A stretch of 50,145 nucleotides of DNA, from NCBI GenBank assembly GCA_964626265.1, contig CAZVCG010000014.1, forward strand, positions 1 to 50,145. Reading direction: 5' to 3'. Each line of letters begins with the position of its first letter. Within the stretch, counting starts at the first letter, position 1. The notes under the pieces were generated by a model that saw nothing but the letters and a program-made list of their open reading frames with translations, did no database searches and was not told the origin of the DNA. A program made the position numbers and the translations under genes. This stretch comes from CAZVCG01 sp964626265 (GTDB lineage Bacteria > Pseudomonadota > Alphaproteobacteria > UBA9219). Below are positions 43,224-50,145 of this stretch, one piece after another.

Positions 43224-43535
43224 TCACTCCAGAGTCCCGCCTTCTTCTACATGCAGATCCAGCCACCTGTCGCGCTCTTCCACATTTACTAAGTGCTTGA
43301 TCGAATAAACGTGCGAACCGTCCACCAACCGCATCCCTGTGTCAACGCCATCCCGAAACCGCACACGTATAATATGCGTCGCGCGGCGGTCATAATTGCC
43401 CGACATAACCGAAGGATTAGGCACAGGCCTAACATCGCCCCAAACAGTGGCCAACGTTGTCCACATAACAACGCCGCTGCTTTCCAAACTTTCGCGTTGC
43501 AACTCCAGCCTTTTCCGCAAAATCCCGATACGCAT
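43224..43535 (-). CDS. phage head-tail joining protein
   Basis: A 103-residue protein of the head-tail joining (SPP1 gp16-like) family, opening MRIGILRKRLELQRESLESS and carrying WGDVRPV and THIIRVRFRDGVDTGMRLVD. It would sit between the connector and tail. Its ATG overlaps the stop codon of the connector gene upstream. Confidence 0.82.
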   Translation of the reverse strand: MRIGILRKRLELQRESLESSGVVMWTTLATVWGDVRPVPNPSVMSGNYDRRATHIIRVRFRDGVDTGMRLVDGSHVYSIKHLVNVEERDRWLDLHVEEGGTLE

Positions 43536-44152
43536 CAGCCCACCAATCGCCGCAAGCGGTAAGGATCGAGCAGAGCCTGAATGACATAGGGCACGTTCAC
43601 GCCGCCCAAATTGGCCACGGCATCGTTACGCGTCGCCGACATAATCACGGCCTCGCCGCGATGTTCATACCAGTGCGTCGCCAACTGCTTAATCGCTAAT
43701 CTGATCGCCTCGGGAACATCATCAGCCGCAGAGCCGTATCCGGCCACATAGTCGATCTCGACGCCATTCAAAGCGCGCCCGGGTACTGGCCATGCCGCGC
43801 ATGCGCGTGGAGTCACCCTCCCCGGCTCGCTTATCGTGTCCACATAATAATTGTCCGCCGCCCAAACCTGCGACGCATCGTCCGCATCAAACGTCCTTAC
43901 GCTCTCAACGGCCAACAAAGGCGGCCTCGGCAGCTCAACGCTTAAACCTTCCGGCCAGTCGTCGAGGGTCATACGCCATGTCTGCGCGACAAACGCGCGT
44001 CCCACGTAATTCTCAGCCCATTGCCGCGCCGCCGTAATAAATCCCGTCAACAGCGCATCGTCGCTATCCGCATCGATCCGCGCATGGGCTTTCATGTCGG
44101 CAAGCGTCACCGGCTCCAGAGCCGGAGGCGCAATAAGTTTCAATGATGTCAT
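43535..44152 (-). CDS. head-tail connector protein (gp6-like)
   Basis: A 205-residue connector of the gp6/phiE125 gp8 type, forming the ring beneath the portal. It starts MTSLKLIAPPALEPVTLADM and has KAHARIDADSDDALLTGFIT, then ARQWAENYVGRAFVAQTWRM and LPRPPLLAVESV, typical of the family. A TTG three bases earlier is also possible. Element copy G begins 18 bp upstream, separating it from the structural genes before it. Confidence 0.88.
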   Translation of the reverse strand: MTSLKLIAPPALEPVTLADMKAHARIDADSDDALLTGFITAARQWAENYVGRAFVAQTWRMTLDDWPEGLSVELPRPPLLAVESVRTFDADDASQVWAADNYYVDTISEPGRVTPRACAAWPVPGRALNGVEIDYVAGYGSAADDVPEAIRLAIKQLATHWYEHRGEAVIMSATRNDAVANLGGVNVPYVIQALLDPYRLRRLVG

Positions 44153-44170
44153 CAATTTTTCCTATTCAAC

Positions 44171-44302
44171 GAGGGGGGACACAATAAAAAAGGCGTAAGA
44201 AATAATTTGGCTATTAAACCGCTTTTAATTGCCTTTTTATTGTGTCCCCATTGCTGTCTATCGCTTGACTGTTGATTCAATAAAAAGACATACGGCTATA
44301 TT
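44171..44302. repeat. palindromic element copy G
   Basis: The core runs from GGGGGG at 44173 to CCCC at 44249. The high-end outer repeat is intact (TTGATTCAATAAAAAGACA then TACGGCTATA) and the low-end outer repeat is missing. The high end stops three bases from the stop codon of the next gene at 44306. Confidence 0.88.
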
Positions 44303-44305
44303 TTC

Positions 44306-44542
44306 TCAAGCCCAAACGCCCAAAACCTCGATGCCCTCTTCGCGGGCAATCTCCTGGCAGCCTTCCGGCAATTCCACAACCGCATTCGTTCGCAGGCAGC
44401 AATACCAAAGCGCAGGATCTCCGGCGGCGGATGTCACGGGCGTCGCCTCCCGTCCCCGCATTGGCCCGAGCACGTTCTGATGCCCCCCGCAAATCCCTCG
44501 TATAACCGCCTCATCGCCCGAAGCTATCCATATATCCTTCAT
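44306..44542 (-). CDS. small phage protein of unknown function
   Basis: A 78-residue protein beginning MKDIWIASGDEAVIRGICGG and containing two adjacent cysteines in LWYCCLRTNAVVELPEG. The frame extends to 44587, but the ATG at 44542 overlaps the stop codon of the preceding gene as ATGA. I do not recognise it. Its coupling to the structural gene upstream suggests a virion accessory or fibre-related role. Confidence 0.6.
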   Translation of the reverse strand: MKDIWIASGDEAVIRGICGGHQNVLGPMRGREATPVTSAAGDPALWYCCLRTNAVVELPEGCQEIAREEGIEVLGVWA

Positions 44543-45498
44543 TGCGTCACCTGCCTGAGCGTTTCGTTGTCCAACACGTAATTCCAATAACGGAAACGCC
44601 GCAACCAGCCGTTGAGATAGCCAGCGTTCTGCCCGCCGATGACCAAGCGCGTGACGCTCGACGGGAAATCCGACGGCGTCCCGCTGATGATATCGCCGCC
44701 GTTGTAGGCAAATGCGCAGTTCGCGGCTGAATAACGCCCCGCAAGCTTCGCGTTGGCGCCGTTTTGCCAGCTTCCGGCGTTGAGATTGAGCCTTTCCGTA
44801 TTGCCGGTCGTGACGATCATGCGGGCCGTTTGCGTATTCGATCTGAGCAACACAATGCGGTTATTGTTCGTACCATCGTTCAAGGAAGCGAAATAACCCG
44901 TTCCAGACCCGCTATTCAAAACGGTATTGCCTTCGGCCATCATGGTTCCGGCAACAGGTTTGAACCACGGCAAACTGTTCGTCAGCAAGGATTCCGAGGC
45001 TCTTGTCACGGCGGTTCCCCCGGTCACGATGACGCTTGTTGGAAACGCCCCCGCCTCCAATTGCGCGTAACTGAGACTTCCTGAACACGTCAACGTCAAC
45101 GCGCCGGCCGACGGCGTAAAGTTGTGAACTCTTCTGGCGGTTGCCCCTAATCCGTCGATGGTTCCCGTCGCCGCGCCCGATAACGTTATGCTTCCTGTGC
45201 CGTAAAACGACAATGTATAGGCCGTTGCGCTTACCGTTACGCTTTGCGTTGCTGGCGACGTGTTGTTAAGAAACAGATTTGTGCGGGCTTCCTCGATGAG
45301 CAAGCCCTTCAACTCGCCGGTCGCCGGATCGCAATCGAAACGCGGCGCGTTGTTGGCGGCTTGTTGCAAAGCGCCCGTCGCGTTAAAATACCAGCCGTTC
45401 GACGCGCGCGAAAAAGTCAACCCTTCCGGAATCCCGCCAAGGAACGACCAATCTATCGTAGGTTTCGCCTTTTTCCTTAACAGCAAAAGCGGCATCAT
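44539..45498 (-). CDS. phage structural protein, fibre/decoration-like with LamG-like end
   Basis: A protein of about 319 residues. After a basic start MMPLLLLRKKAKPTIDW comes the phage-typical block LTFSRASNGWYFNATGALQQ and PRFDCDPATGELKGLLIEEA with RTNLFLNN, found in many phage fibre or head-decoration proteins. The C-terminal half is beta-rich and ends RRFRYWNYVLDNETLRQVTQ, like a concanavalin/LamG-type domain. The ATG at 45498 overlaps the preceding stop (TGATG); the longer frame to 45684 is not used. It may bind receptor sugars. Confidence 0.7.
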   Translation of the reverse strand: MMPLLLLRKKAKPTIDWSFLGGIPEGLTFSRASNGWYFNATGALQQAANNAPRFDCDPATGELKGLLIEEARTNLFLNNTSPATQSVTVSATAYTLSFYGTGSITLSGAATGTIDGLGATARRVHNFTPSAGALTLTCSGSLSYAQLEAGAFPTSVIVTGGTAVTRASESLLTNSLPWFKPVAGTMMAEGNTVLNSGSGTGYFASLNDGTNNNRIVLLRSNTQTARMIVTTGNTERLNLNAGSWQNGANAKLAGRYSAANCAFAYNGGDIISGTPSDFPSSVTRLVIGGQNAGYLNGWLRRFRYWNYVLDNETLRQVTQ

Positions 45499-45857
45499 CA
45501 GACAGCCCGCAAAATCAGTTGCATCGTCGCGTCCTGTCCCTGGTTGACGGGCGTGCCTGTAGTGCCGGACCGCACCTTCAACATGTGAACTGCGGCGAAA
45601 TTGGCAGGATCGAGCGCGATATAGCGCGACATTCCCGCCGTCACCGTCAATTCGTTGCCGTTGGCGTCGTACATATTGACCCACGTCGCGCCGCCGTCAT
45701 GCGACATCTGAAACGTCAGGCCAGCCGCCGTCCATGCGGAAGGCATGACGATGCCGAACAAACGCAAGCCGCCGAGACTGACAGCCGCAGACAGCGATTG
45801 TCCGTTGCTTATGGTGGCCGTAGCGACATCCATCGCATTGATAACTGTGTTGCGCAT
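45498..45857 (-). CDS. small phage structural protein
   Basis: A 119-residue beta-rich protein with VATATISNGQSLSAAVSLGG and LRLFGIVMPSAWTAAGLTFQ, then MSHDGGATWVNMYDANGNEL, a pattern I associate with small structural proteins near phage head genes. The role is unknown but is probably a virion component. It is translationally coupled to the fibre-like gene downstream. Confidence 0.65.
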   Translation of the reverse strand: MRNTVINAMDVATATISNGQSLSAAVSLGGLRLFGIVMPSAWTAAGLTFQMSHDGGATWVNMYDANGNELTVTAGMSRYIALDPANFAAVHMLKVRSGTTGTPVNQGQDATMQLILRAV

Positions 45858-45971
45858 ATTATTCTCGCTTTTTATAGTGTTGTTTGTATGTAAGGGGTCG
45901 GGAGTCAGGGATCAGAAACGACAAATGCCCTAACTGACCCCTGAATCCTGAATGCTGGCCCCTGAATGCCG

Positions 45972-46370
45972 CTATTGCGTCGGCGCGTTGCGCGGTGAAC
46001 CGGCTATAACGCTGGCCGCACTCAAAGCGCCCGTTGTCGCGCCGCTCACGGTCATAACCGCGCGCACATAGCGTTGTGCGCCGATATAGCCGACGGATTG
46101 AACCGTGTTGGCCCCGCCTGCGCTGTTGACCGCTGAAAATGCGCCGTCAAGATCGGCCGCCGCAACATTGGTATAAGTCGTGCCGTCAACTGAGTGCTGG
46201 ACAGACGGCGTATGCGTTCCGTCGGTGTATGCGCCGAAAGCCACCGTAATCACGGCGGCGTCGAAACCGCGCAGATCGACGCCCGTTCCGTTCGCCGTGC
46301 CGTTTGTGCGAGCCGCAGGCGCCAGCGAAGCCGTCACCAGCGTCTTCCGCAATAAATCGCGAAGTGCCAT
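45972..46370 (-). CDS. small phage structural protein
   Basis: A 132-residue protein with a short basic start (MALRDLLRKTLVTASLAPAA) and a beta-rich body including VDLRGFDAAVITVAFGAYTD, QHSVDGTTYTNV and VQSVGYIGAQRYVRAVMTVS. Similar proteins are common just after phage capsid genes, where decoration or stabilisation roles are usual. AGGAG precedes the ATG. A long family 2 repeat (46409-46583) separates it from the capsid gene. Confidence 0.65.
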   Translation of the reverse strand: MALRDLLRKTLVTASLAPAARTNGTANGTGVDLRGFDAAVITVAFGAYTDGTHTPSVQHSVDGTTYTNVAAADLDGAFSAVNSAGGANTVQSVGYIGAQRYVRAVMTVSGATTGALSAASVIAGSPRNAPTQ

Positions 46371-46408
46371 AAGATTTTCTCCTGTTTAAGATAATTATTT
46401 CAATTAGC

Positions 46409-46583
46409 GTCATCCCCGCGAAAGCGGGGATCCAGTGGCGAGCGTCGGCGAGCCATATGACTCATATGCCGCATAGACATGCGGCGCTGGATTCCCGCTT
46501 TCCGCCTACGCCCTTCGGGCTTCGGCGCGACTTGCCCTTGCAGACGCGCCGGAGCTTTAGCGAAGGCGGTCGCGGGAATGACA
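46409..46583. repeat. dispersed family 2 repeat, copy 3 (long variant)
   Basis: CATCCCCGCGAAAGCGGGGA opens it, CATATGACTCATATGCCGC lies in the middle and TCGCGGGAATGACAC ends it. The segment 46496-46583 is the near-perfect reverse complement of the start of copy 2 at 41.4 kb. It fills the gap between the major capsid gene and the next gene. Confidence 0.85.
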
Positions 46584-46606
46584 CAGTTTTTTTGATGTAG
46601 TCGTGA

Positions 46607-47830
46607 TTACGCCGCCGAGAACTTAAGGAGCTTGATCGCCTCAAAGTTCACCACATCGCCGCCGACGCGCTTGCTGCAACGGAACCGCACGAATGGCGCG
46701 GCGGTGTACGGATCGCGCAGAACGTGGAACCCGATACGGTCGACAATCGTATAGCCTTCCGCAAAGTTGCCGAACGCAAGCGAAGTGCTGCCCGTCGCCA
46801 TCGTCGGCATGTCTTCGGCCAATACGACCTGATGCCCGAGTAAGGTCGCGGGCGTTCCGGCCTGCAAGCCCGGCTGCCAGATATAGGCGTTGCTCGTATT
46901 TTCCTTGAACTTGCGGACAAGGTTGGCCACTGAACGCGGCATAAGCCACGAAGCTTTGGGCAAATACCCGGCGCGCAGCTTATGCATCAAATCGATCAAC
47001 ACGTCCGCGCCCGTCGATGACGAAAAACCGCCGTCAACCCCCGTGACGACATGCTCCAAAACGCCCCAGGCGCGATTATTGTCACCTGTGGCCGCCGTCG
47101 TGTAGCTCAAAAAGCCGCGGGGCTGGCCGATGCCGTCGCCGCTGACGAACGCTGTGTTCTCGCGGCGTGCGAACTTGTCGGCCACGCGCGCGATCAACCA
47201 TTCCTCGACGTTCAATATCGCATCGTCCAGTAATTTTTGCGTCGCCTTAGGCTGCGCGTAAAGCTCATGCGTCGGGATGCGGATGCGGCCAATCGTCCCC
47301 TGATCCATATCGTTACGCGTACCGAGTTCCGAAACCCATTGGGCGTCCGGCTCGTTCGTGTCGCGCAGCATCTCCACGGCTTCCGAGGAAACCTGCATAA
47401 CCGTCGCCAACTGGCGCATCGGCGTGGTGTCGAATTGGCGCGTGATGATGCGATCGGCCATTTCGGCGGGTACCATATACCCGCCCAGCTGGTCGCCGAT
47501 AACGTCCATATCCTTGGTCTGCAACGCGCTCAGGTCGCTTTCCGCGCCCTTGGTCACATAGCGCATAAACGCGCCCTTGTAACCGTTATCGCTCTCCAGC
47601 ATGAGGGCCGCACCTTTCGCCGGACGGCGCAGCGCGGTCTTTACGTTGCTCACATCTTCCTGCAATTTATTGAGCGCGTCATCCATACGGCCCAACTTTT
47701 CGTTGAGAAGCGCGTCCGCGCTGCCTTTGCGTTCAATTTCGCCAAGACGCTGGTCGTTGACGCTTTTATATTCCTCAAAGGCTCTGGCTAACGTATCCGT
47801 CGCCTCATGAACCTCGTTCATGTCGATCAT
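46607..47830 (-). CDS. HK97-family major capsid protein
   Basis: A 407-residue HK97-fold capsid protein like RcGTA gp5. About 110 N-terminal residues are a charged coiled-coil delta domain (LARAFEEYKSVNDQRLGEIE) expected to be removed by the prohead protease. The mature part has GGYMVPAEMADRIITRQFDT, RENTAFVSGDGIGQPRGFLS, KASWLMPRSVANLVRKFKEN and GFHVLRDPYTAAPFVRFRCS, in family order. GGAGAAAGTGA precedes the ATG. Confidence 0.95.
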   Translation of the reverse strand: MIDMNEVHEATDTLARAFEEYKSVNDQRLGEIERKGSADALLNEKLGRMDDALNKLQEDVSNVKTALRRPAKGAALMLESDNGYKGAFMRYVTKGAESDLSALQTKDMDVIGDQLGGYMVPAEMADRIITRQFDTTPMRQLATVMQVSSEAVEMLRDTNEPDAQWVSELGTRNDMDQGTIGRIRIPTHELYAQPKATQKLLDDAILNVEEWLIARVADKFARRENTAFVSGDGIGQPRGFLSYTTAATGDNNRAWGVLEHVVTGVDGGFSSSTGADVLIDLMHKLRAGYLPKASWLMPRSVANLVRKFKENTSNAYIWQPGLQAGTPATLLGHQVVLAEDMPTMATGSTSLAFGNFAEGYTIVDRIGFHVLRDPYTAAPFVRFRCSKRVGGDVVNFEAIKLLKFSAA

Positions 47831-47876
47831 TCACTTTCTCCTTGTTTACGTAATTTGACGCTCATGTTCATAATGC

Positions 47877-47983
47877 GTCATCCCCGTGAAAGCGGGGATC
47901 CAGTGGCGAGCGTCAGCGAGCCATATGACTCATATGCCGCATGGACATGCGGCGCTGGATTCCCGCTTGCGCAGGAATGACAC
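47877..47983. repeat. dispersed family 2 repeat, copy 4
   Basis: CATCCCCGTGAAAGCGGGGA begins it and GGATTCCCGCTTGCGCAGGA then ATGACAC ends it, with CATATGACTCATATGCCGC in the middle. It is almost the same as the corresponding parts of copy 3. It lies between the prohead protease and capsid genes. Confidence 0.85.
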
Positions 47984-47990
47984 GTTCTTA

Positions 47991-48572
47991 TTAAATCCGT
48001 TCCTGCAGCCTGCTGGCCGCTTGCTGCATCCGGGCGACGATTGTTCTGGTCATCTCTTTGTCAGATGGTTTCCGCGTATTCCTTTTGTCGTTGCGCGCAA
48101 CGGGGGCTTTCATTTCGGTCACGCGCGCTTGTTCGTTGGCGGGAAACGTCACCAGCGAAATTTCGAATAAATCCAGATCGGTCAGAATGCGCGCCTTGCG
48201 TTTGGCGTCGATCCTGCTGCTCACCACGCGATAGCCGATGGAAAGCCCTGTCAACGCGCCGAGTTTCAATAGCTCATACGCTTCCTCGCCTTTTTGCGTA
48301 CGCAGCGCGAGCCGTCCCTGCACCGCCAGCCCGTTCTTGTCCTCTTTCAAAGACAACCATAGGCCAATCGGCAAAGTCGGATCGTGCATCCACAGCATGG
48401 CTGGCGACCGTCCGTAACGCCGCCACTTCGCCAATGAACGCCTGAACGCCCCCGGCGCTACGATCTCGTTATGATGATCCAACTCATTAAATACGCTCGC
48501 GTAGCCTGCAAAAAGCCCGTCCGCCGCCAGCGACTTTATCGCCAACGGACGCTCCAAATGTTTGATGTGCAT
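47991..48572 (-). CDS. HK97-family prohead protease
   Basis: A 193-residue serine protease of the phage prohead (U35/S78) family, which trims the capsid delta domain during head maturation. Key features are FAGYASVFNELDHHNEIVAP, a histidine in AMLWMHDPTLPIG and the catalytic serine in ALTGLSIGYRV, with DLFEISLVTFPANEQARV beyond. AAGGGG lies upstream of the ATG. It lies between portal and capsid genes, the standard order. Confidence 0.92.
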   Translation of the reverse strand: MHIKHLERPLAIKSLAADGLFAGYASVFNELDHHNEIVAPGAFRRSLAKWRRYGRSPAMLWMHDPTLPIGLWLSLKEDKNGLAVQGRLALRTQKGEEAYELLKLGALTGLSIGYRVVSSRIDAKRKARILTDLDLFEISLVTFPANEQARVTEMKAPVARNDKRNTRKPSDKEMTRTIVARMQQAASRLQERI

Positions 48573-48591
48573 GCTGCCCCTTAGTGCTTTG

Positions 48592-48735
48592 TGTCATCCC
48601 CGCGAAAGCGGGGATCCAGCGGCCCGCGTCTGCGGGCCATATGAATCTTTAAATGGAACTTATGGAGATAAAAATAACATACCTCACATGCTCGCTATCG
48701 CTCGCGCTGGATTCCCGCTTTCGCGGGAATGACGC
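48592..48735. repeat. dispersed family 2 repeat, copy 5
   Basis: CATCCCCGCGAAAGCGGGGA begins it and GGATTCCCGCTTTCGCGGGA then ATGACGC ends it. The left half carries the GGCCCGCGTCTGCGGGCC hairpin also seen in copy 1 at 9.7 kb, and the middle has a unique AT-rich insert. It lies between portal and protease genes. Confidence 0.85.
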
Positions 48736-48747
48736 TATTTCTTAACC

Positions 48748-49962
48748 TTATGCTCCGAGCGCATCCCCGCCCTCGATCGGCTCATAACCCAACGCGGCGC
48801 GTTTTTCGTTCACGGTCAGGAAGTCCGCCTTTTGCAATTTTTCCCACAAAGCATCCCTCCGCGCCGTTAACGCGCTTATTTCGTCAACGTCGTAATCCAA
48901 AGACAATCTTTCATCGAACATCGGCGTCAGCCAATGATCGAAAGCCGCCGTCACGCGCTCCACCAAAGGCAACACGGTGTCCTCATACAAAGCCAGCCGC
49001 GCCTCGGCCAAATTCGCATACGTCTGCGCCCCCGGAATGCCGATAAGTTGTGCAGGAACGCCGAACGCCAGCGCAATATCCCGCGCCGCCACGTCGCGCC
49101 CAGCCAGCCAATCCATATCCTTCGGCGACAAACTCATCTCGCGCCAATCAAGGCCGCCTTCCAAAATCAAGGGCCGCCCGGCGTTTTTGCTGCCGGCGAA
49201 TTGCTGGTCCATTTCATCGCGCAGTCGTTGCATCTGCTGATCCGTCAACGTCGCGGGGTTGCCGTCTTTCGGCGCAAACACCAAAGCGCCCGAAGGCCGC
49301 GCCCCTTGACTGAGTAAAGCCTTATTCCACGCGCTCGCCTCGTTGTGCTGATCGACGGACATCAGCGCAGCTTCCAAAGGCGCGAGGCCGTACCAGTCAT
49401 CCAATGGATGAAACAGCTTGATGTGCAAAATCGCGCTCGCGCCGGTGATCGGATCCGCGCTCCAGCGCGTCAGTTGCCCGTTCACCGTGTATTCATACCC
49501 CTGCGGCAAGCCCGAAGGCCCCGGGATCACCTTCATTCTGTCGGGCCGCAGCGAATAAAGTTCTGTCGGCAAATGACCGTCGCGCGGCTGCACCGCTTCG
49601 ATATATGCGTTGCCGGAAATCTGCAGATTGGCGTAAACGCTTTCCAAAAACGCCATGCCATCTTGAAGCGGATTAGGATGCCGTAGCAATTCCAGCAAAG
49701 GATGCTGCTCCAGTTCCGCGCCGTCTTCTTCATAAAGCAGCCATGGCACGCTTGCCGACGCCGAAGCCACAAGCATAGCGCAACGATTGGCGATGACGTT
49801 CTTGCGGAACCCTTCTTCGGCCAACGTGTCATATCTGCGAGGCGTCCAGCGCGGCTTGCCCACGCTGTTGAACGCGATCCGCGGCCCCGCCGCGCTGGCT
49901 TTCGTTTCAATCTCCGCTGTTTTTGAATGCAGCAAATTCTTCACGAGATCGCGTAATCCCAT
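48748..49962 (-). CDS. HK97-family portal protein
   Basis: A 404-residue portal of the HK97/RcGTA gp3 type, the dodecameric DNA channel at one head vertex. Recognisable regions are MGLRDLVKNLLHSKTAEIET, ANRCAMLVASASASVPWLLY, HPLLELLRHPNPLQDGMAFL and ISGNAYIEAVQPRDG. Further along are HIKLFHPLDDWYGLAPLEAA and VPAQLIGIPGAQTYANLAEA. GAGGTCAAC precedes the ATG. It begins 25 bp after the terminase fragment ends. Confidence 0.95.
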   Translation of the reverse strand: MGLRDLVKNLLHSKTAEIETKASAAGPRIAFNSVGKPRWTPRRYDTLAEEGFRKNVIANRCAMLVASASASVPWLLYEEDGAELEQHPLLELLRHPNPLQDGMAFLESVYANLQISGNAYIEAVQPRDGHLPTELYSLRPDRMKVIPGPSGLPQGYEYTVNGQLTRWSADPITGASAILHIKLFHPLDDWYGLAPLEAALMSVDQHNEASAWNKALLSQGARPSGALVFAPKDGNPATLTDQQMQRLRDEMDQQFAGSKNAGRPLILEGGLDWREMSLSPKDMDWLAGRDVAARDIALAFGVPAQLIGIPGAQTYANLAEARLALYEDTVLPLVERVTAAFDHWLTPMFDERLSLDYDVDEISALTARRDALWEKLQKADFLTVNEKRAALGYEPIEGGDALGA

Positions 49963-49987
49963 GTTGACCTCTTCAATAGTATTAAAA

Positions 49988-50089
49988 TTATAATGTCCTC
50001 ACCCTCGGCTCTGTCCTCGCGCTTTCGCTGAGTTCCGTCACCGCCCAAACCAGCGCGTCAACGCGGTCCGGCGAACCGCCTTCGTAACC
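49988..50089 (-). CDS. terminase large subunit, C-terminal end only
   Basis: The last 33 codons match the C-terminus of GTA/phage large terminases: GYEGGSPDRVDALVWAVTEL, then SESARTEPRVRTL and a stop. The conserved SPDRxDALVWAxTEL block is the end of the nuclease domain. The rest of the gene should lie beyond the window, but repeat copy H begins at 50091, immediately adjacent. Reading on into it gives repeat-encoded codons, not terminase-like ones. Confidence 0.75.
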   Translation of the reverse strand, partial: GYEGGSPDRVDALVWAVTELSESARTEPRVRTL

Positions 50090-50090
50090 A

Positions 50091-50145
50091 GCAGCGAGGG
50101 GGACACAATAAAAAAGGCTCCGGCAATCATTTGGCTTTTGAACGG
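50091..50145. repeat. palindromic element copy H (cut by the window end)
   Basis: The 55 bases from GCAGCGAGGGGG to the end of the window are identical to 41602-41656 of copy F, in the same orientation. Only one arm and part of the loop are visible. It abuts the terminase C-terminal coding sequence with no stop codon or intergenic spacer between. Confidence 0.9.

Noticed and set aside
37214..44302. Regularly recurring GGGGACACAATAAAAAAGGC repeats considered as a CRISPR array
   Set aside because: Spacing is in kilobases, the units are inverted repeats with variable loops, and genes lie between them.
34887..50145. Possible complete prophage with attachment sites
   Set aside because: No integrase, repressor or tRNA-linked att site is visible; only the late region is present and the right side is cut by the window, so prophage versus GTA cannot be decided.

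Overview
The window looks like a chromosomal segment of an alphaproteobacterium. The signs are a recA gene preceded by an alphaproteobacterial-type SOS box (GAAC-N7-GAAC, i.e. GTTC-N7-GTTC on the other strand), a complete hopanoid cluster of alphaproteobacterial type (hpnA-H with ispH embedded), and phage genes of the gene-transfer-agent (RcGTA) type found in that class. I cannot fix the order; a Rhodospirillales-like or related lineage is a guess. A 10-base N run at 37635-37644 shows that this is a draft scaffold.

Layout. 1-2.9 kb: recA and an M16 zinc peptidase. 2.9-3.5 kb: a small HEPN-like gene bracketed by two copies of a palindromic repeat. 3.5-9.35 kb, minus strand: a DotA/TraY-family polytopic membrane protein followed by two unrecognised genes. 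9.85-10.7 kb: branched-chain aminotransferase ilvE. 10.8-19.5 kb, minus strand: a seven-gene type IV pilus/type II secretion-like operon (secretin lipoprotein, an exported protein with a PilP/GspC-like C-terminus, GspE-type ATPase, GspF-type membrane protein, two single-pass accessory proteins, pilin-like protein), closest in gene content to the thin-pilus (PilN-S) operon of IncI plasmids. IncI plasmids also carry the DotA homologue TraY. 19.7-21 kb: an orphan D12-class adenine methylase.

21-34.5 kb: hopanoid biosynthesis. hpnA, then hpnB-C-D-E (overlapping start and stop codons), ispH, a small cupin and hpnH lie on the plus strand. hpnG, shc (hpnF) and a class I methyltransferase lie on the minus strand. 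Together they make squalene from farnesyl diphosphate (HpnCDE), cyclise it (Shc) and build the extended side chain (HpnH, HpnG), with IspH feeding isoprenoid precursors. A degenerate methyl-accepting chemotaxis-like protein sits between hpnA and hpnB on the opposite strand.

34.9-50.1 kb, all minus strand: a prophage or GTA-like late region. Read in transcription order it holds the terminase C-terminal end, portal, prohead protease, major capsid, four small structural-looking genes, head-tail connector, head-tail joining protein, DUF2460, DUF2163, NlpC/P60 peptidase, giant tail-tip protein, DUF2793 protein, a coiled-coil membrane protein, GH24 endolysin, holin-like protein and an i-spanin/o-spanin pair. 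No tail tube, tail terminator or tape-measure gene lies where RcGTA has them.

The most striking unexplained structure is a family of palindromic, MITE-like elements, eight copies in 50 kb. Both core arms carry GGGGACACAATAAAAAAGGC or a close variant, and several copies have an outer terminal repeat, for about 175 bp in all. Five copies lie in the phage region in one orientation. Four of these end within about 10 bp of a stop codon; the fifth abuts the C-terminal end of the terminase gene. Two other dispersed repeat families are also present. I saw no tRNA, rRNA or CRISPR array.
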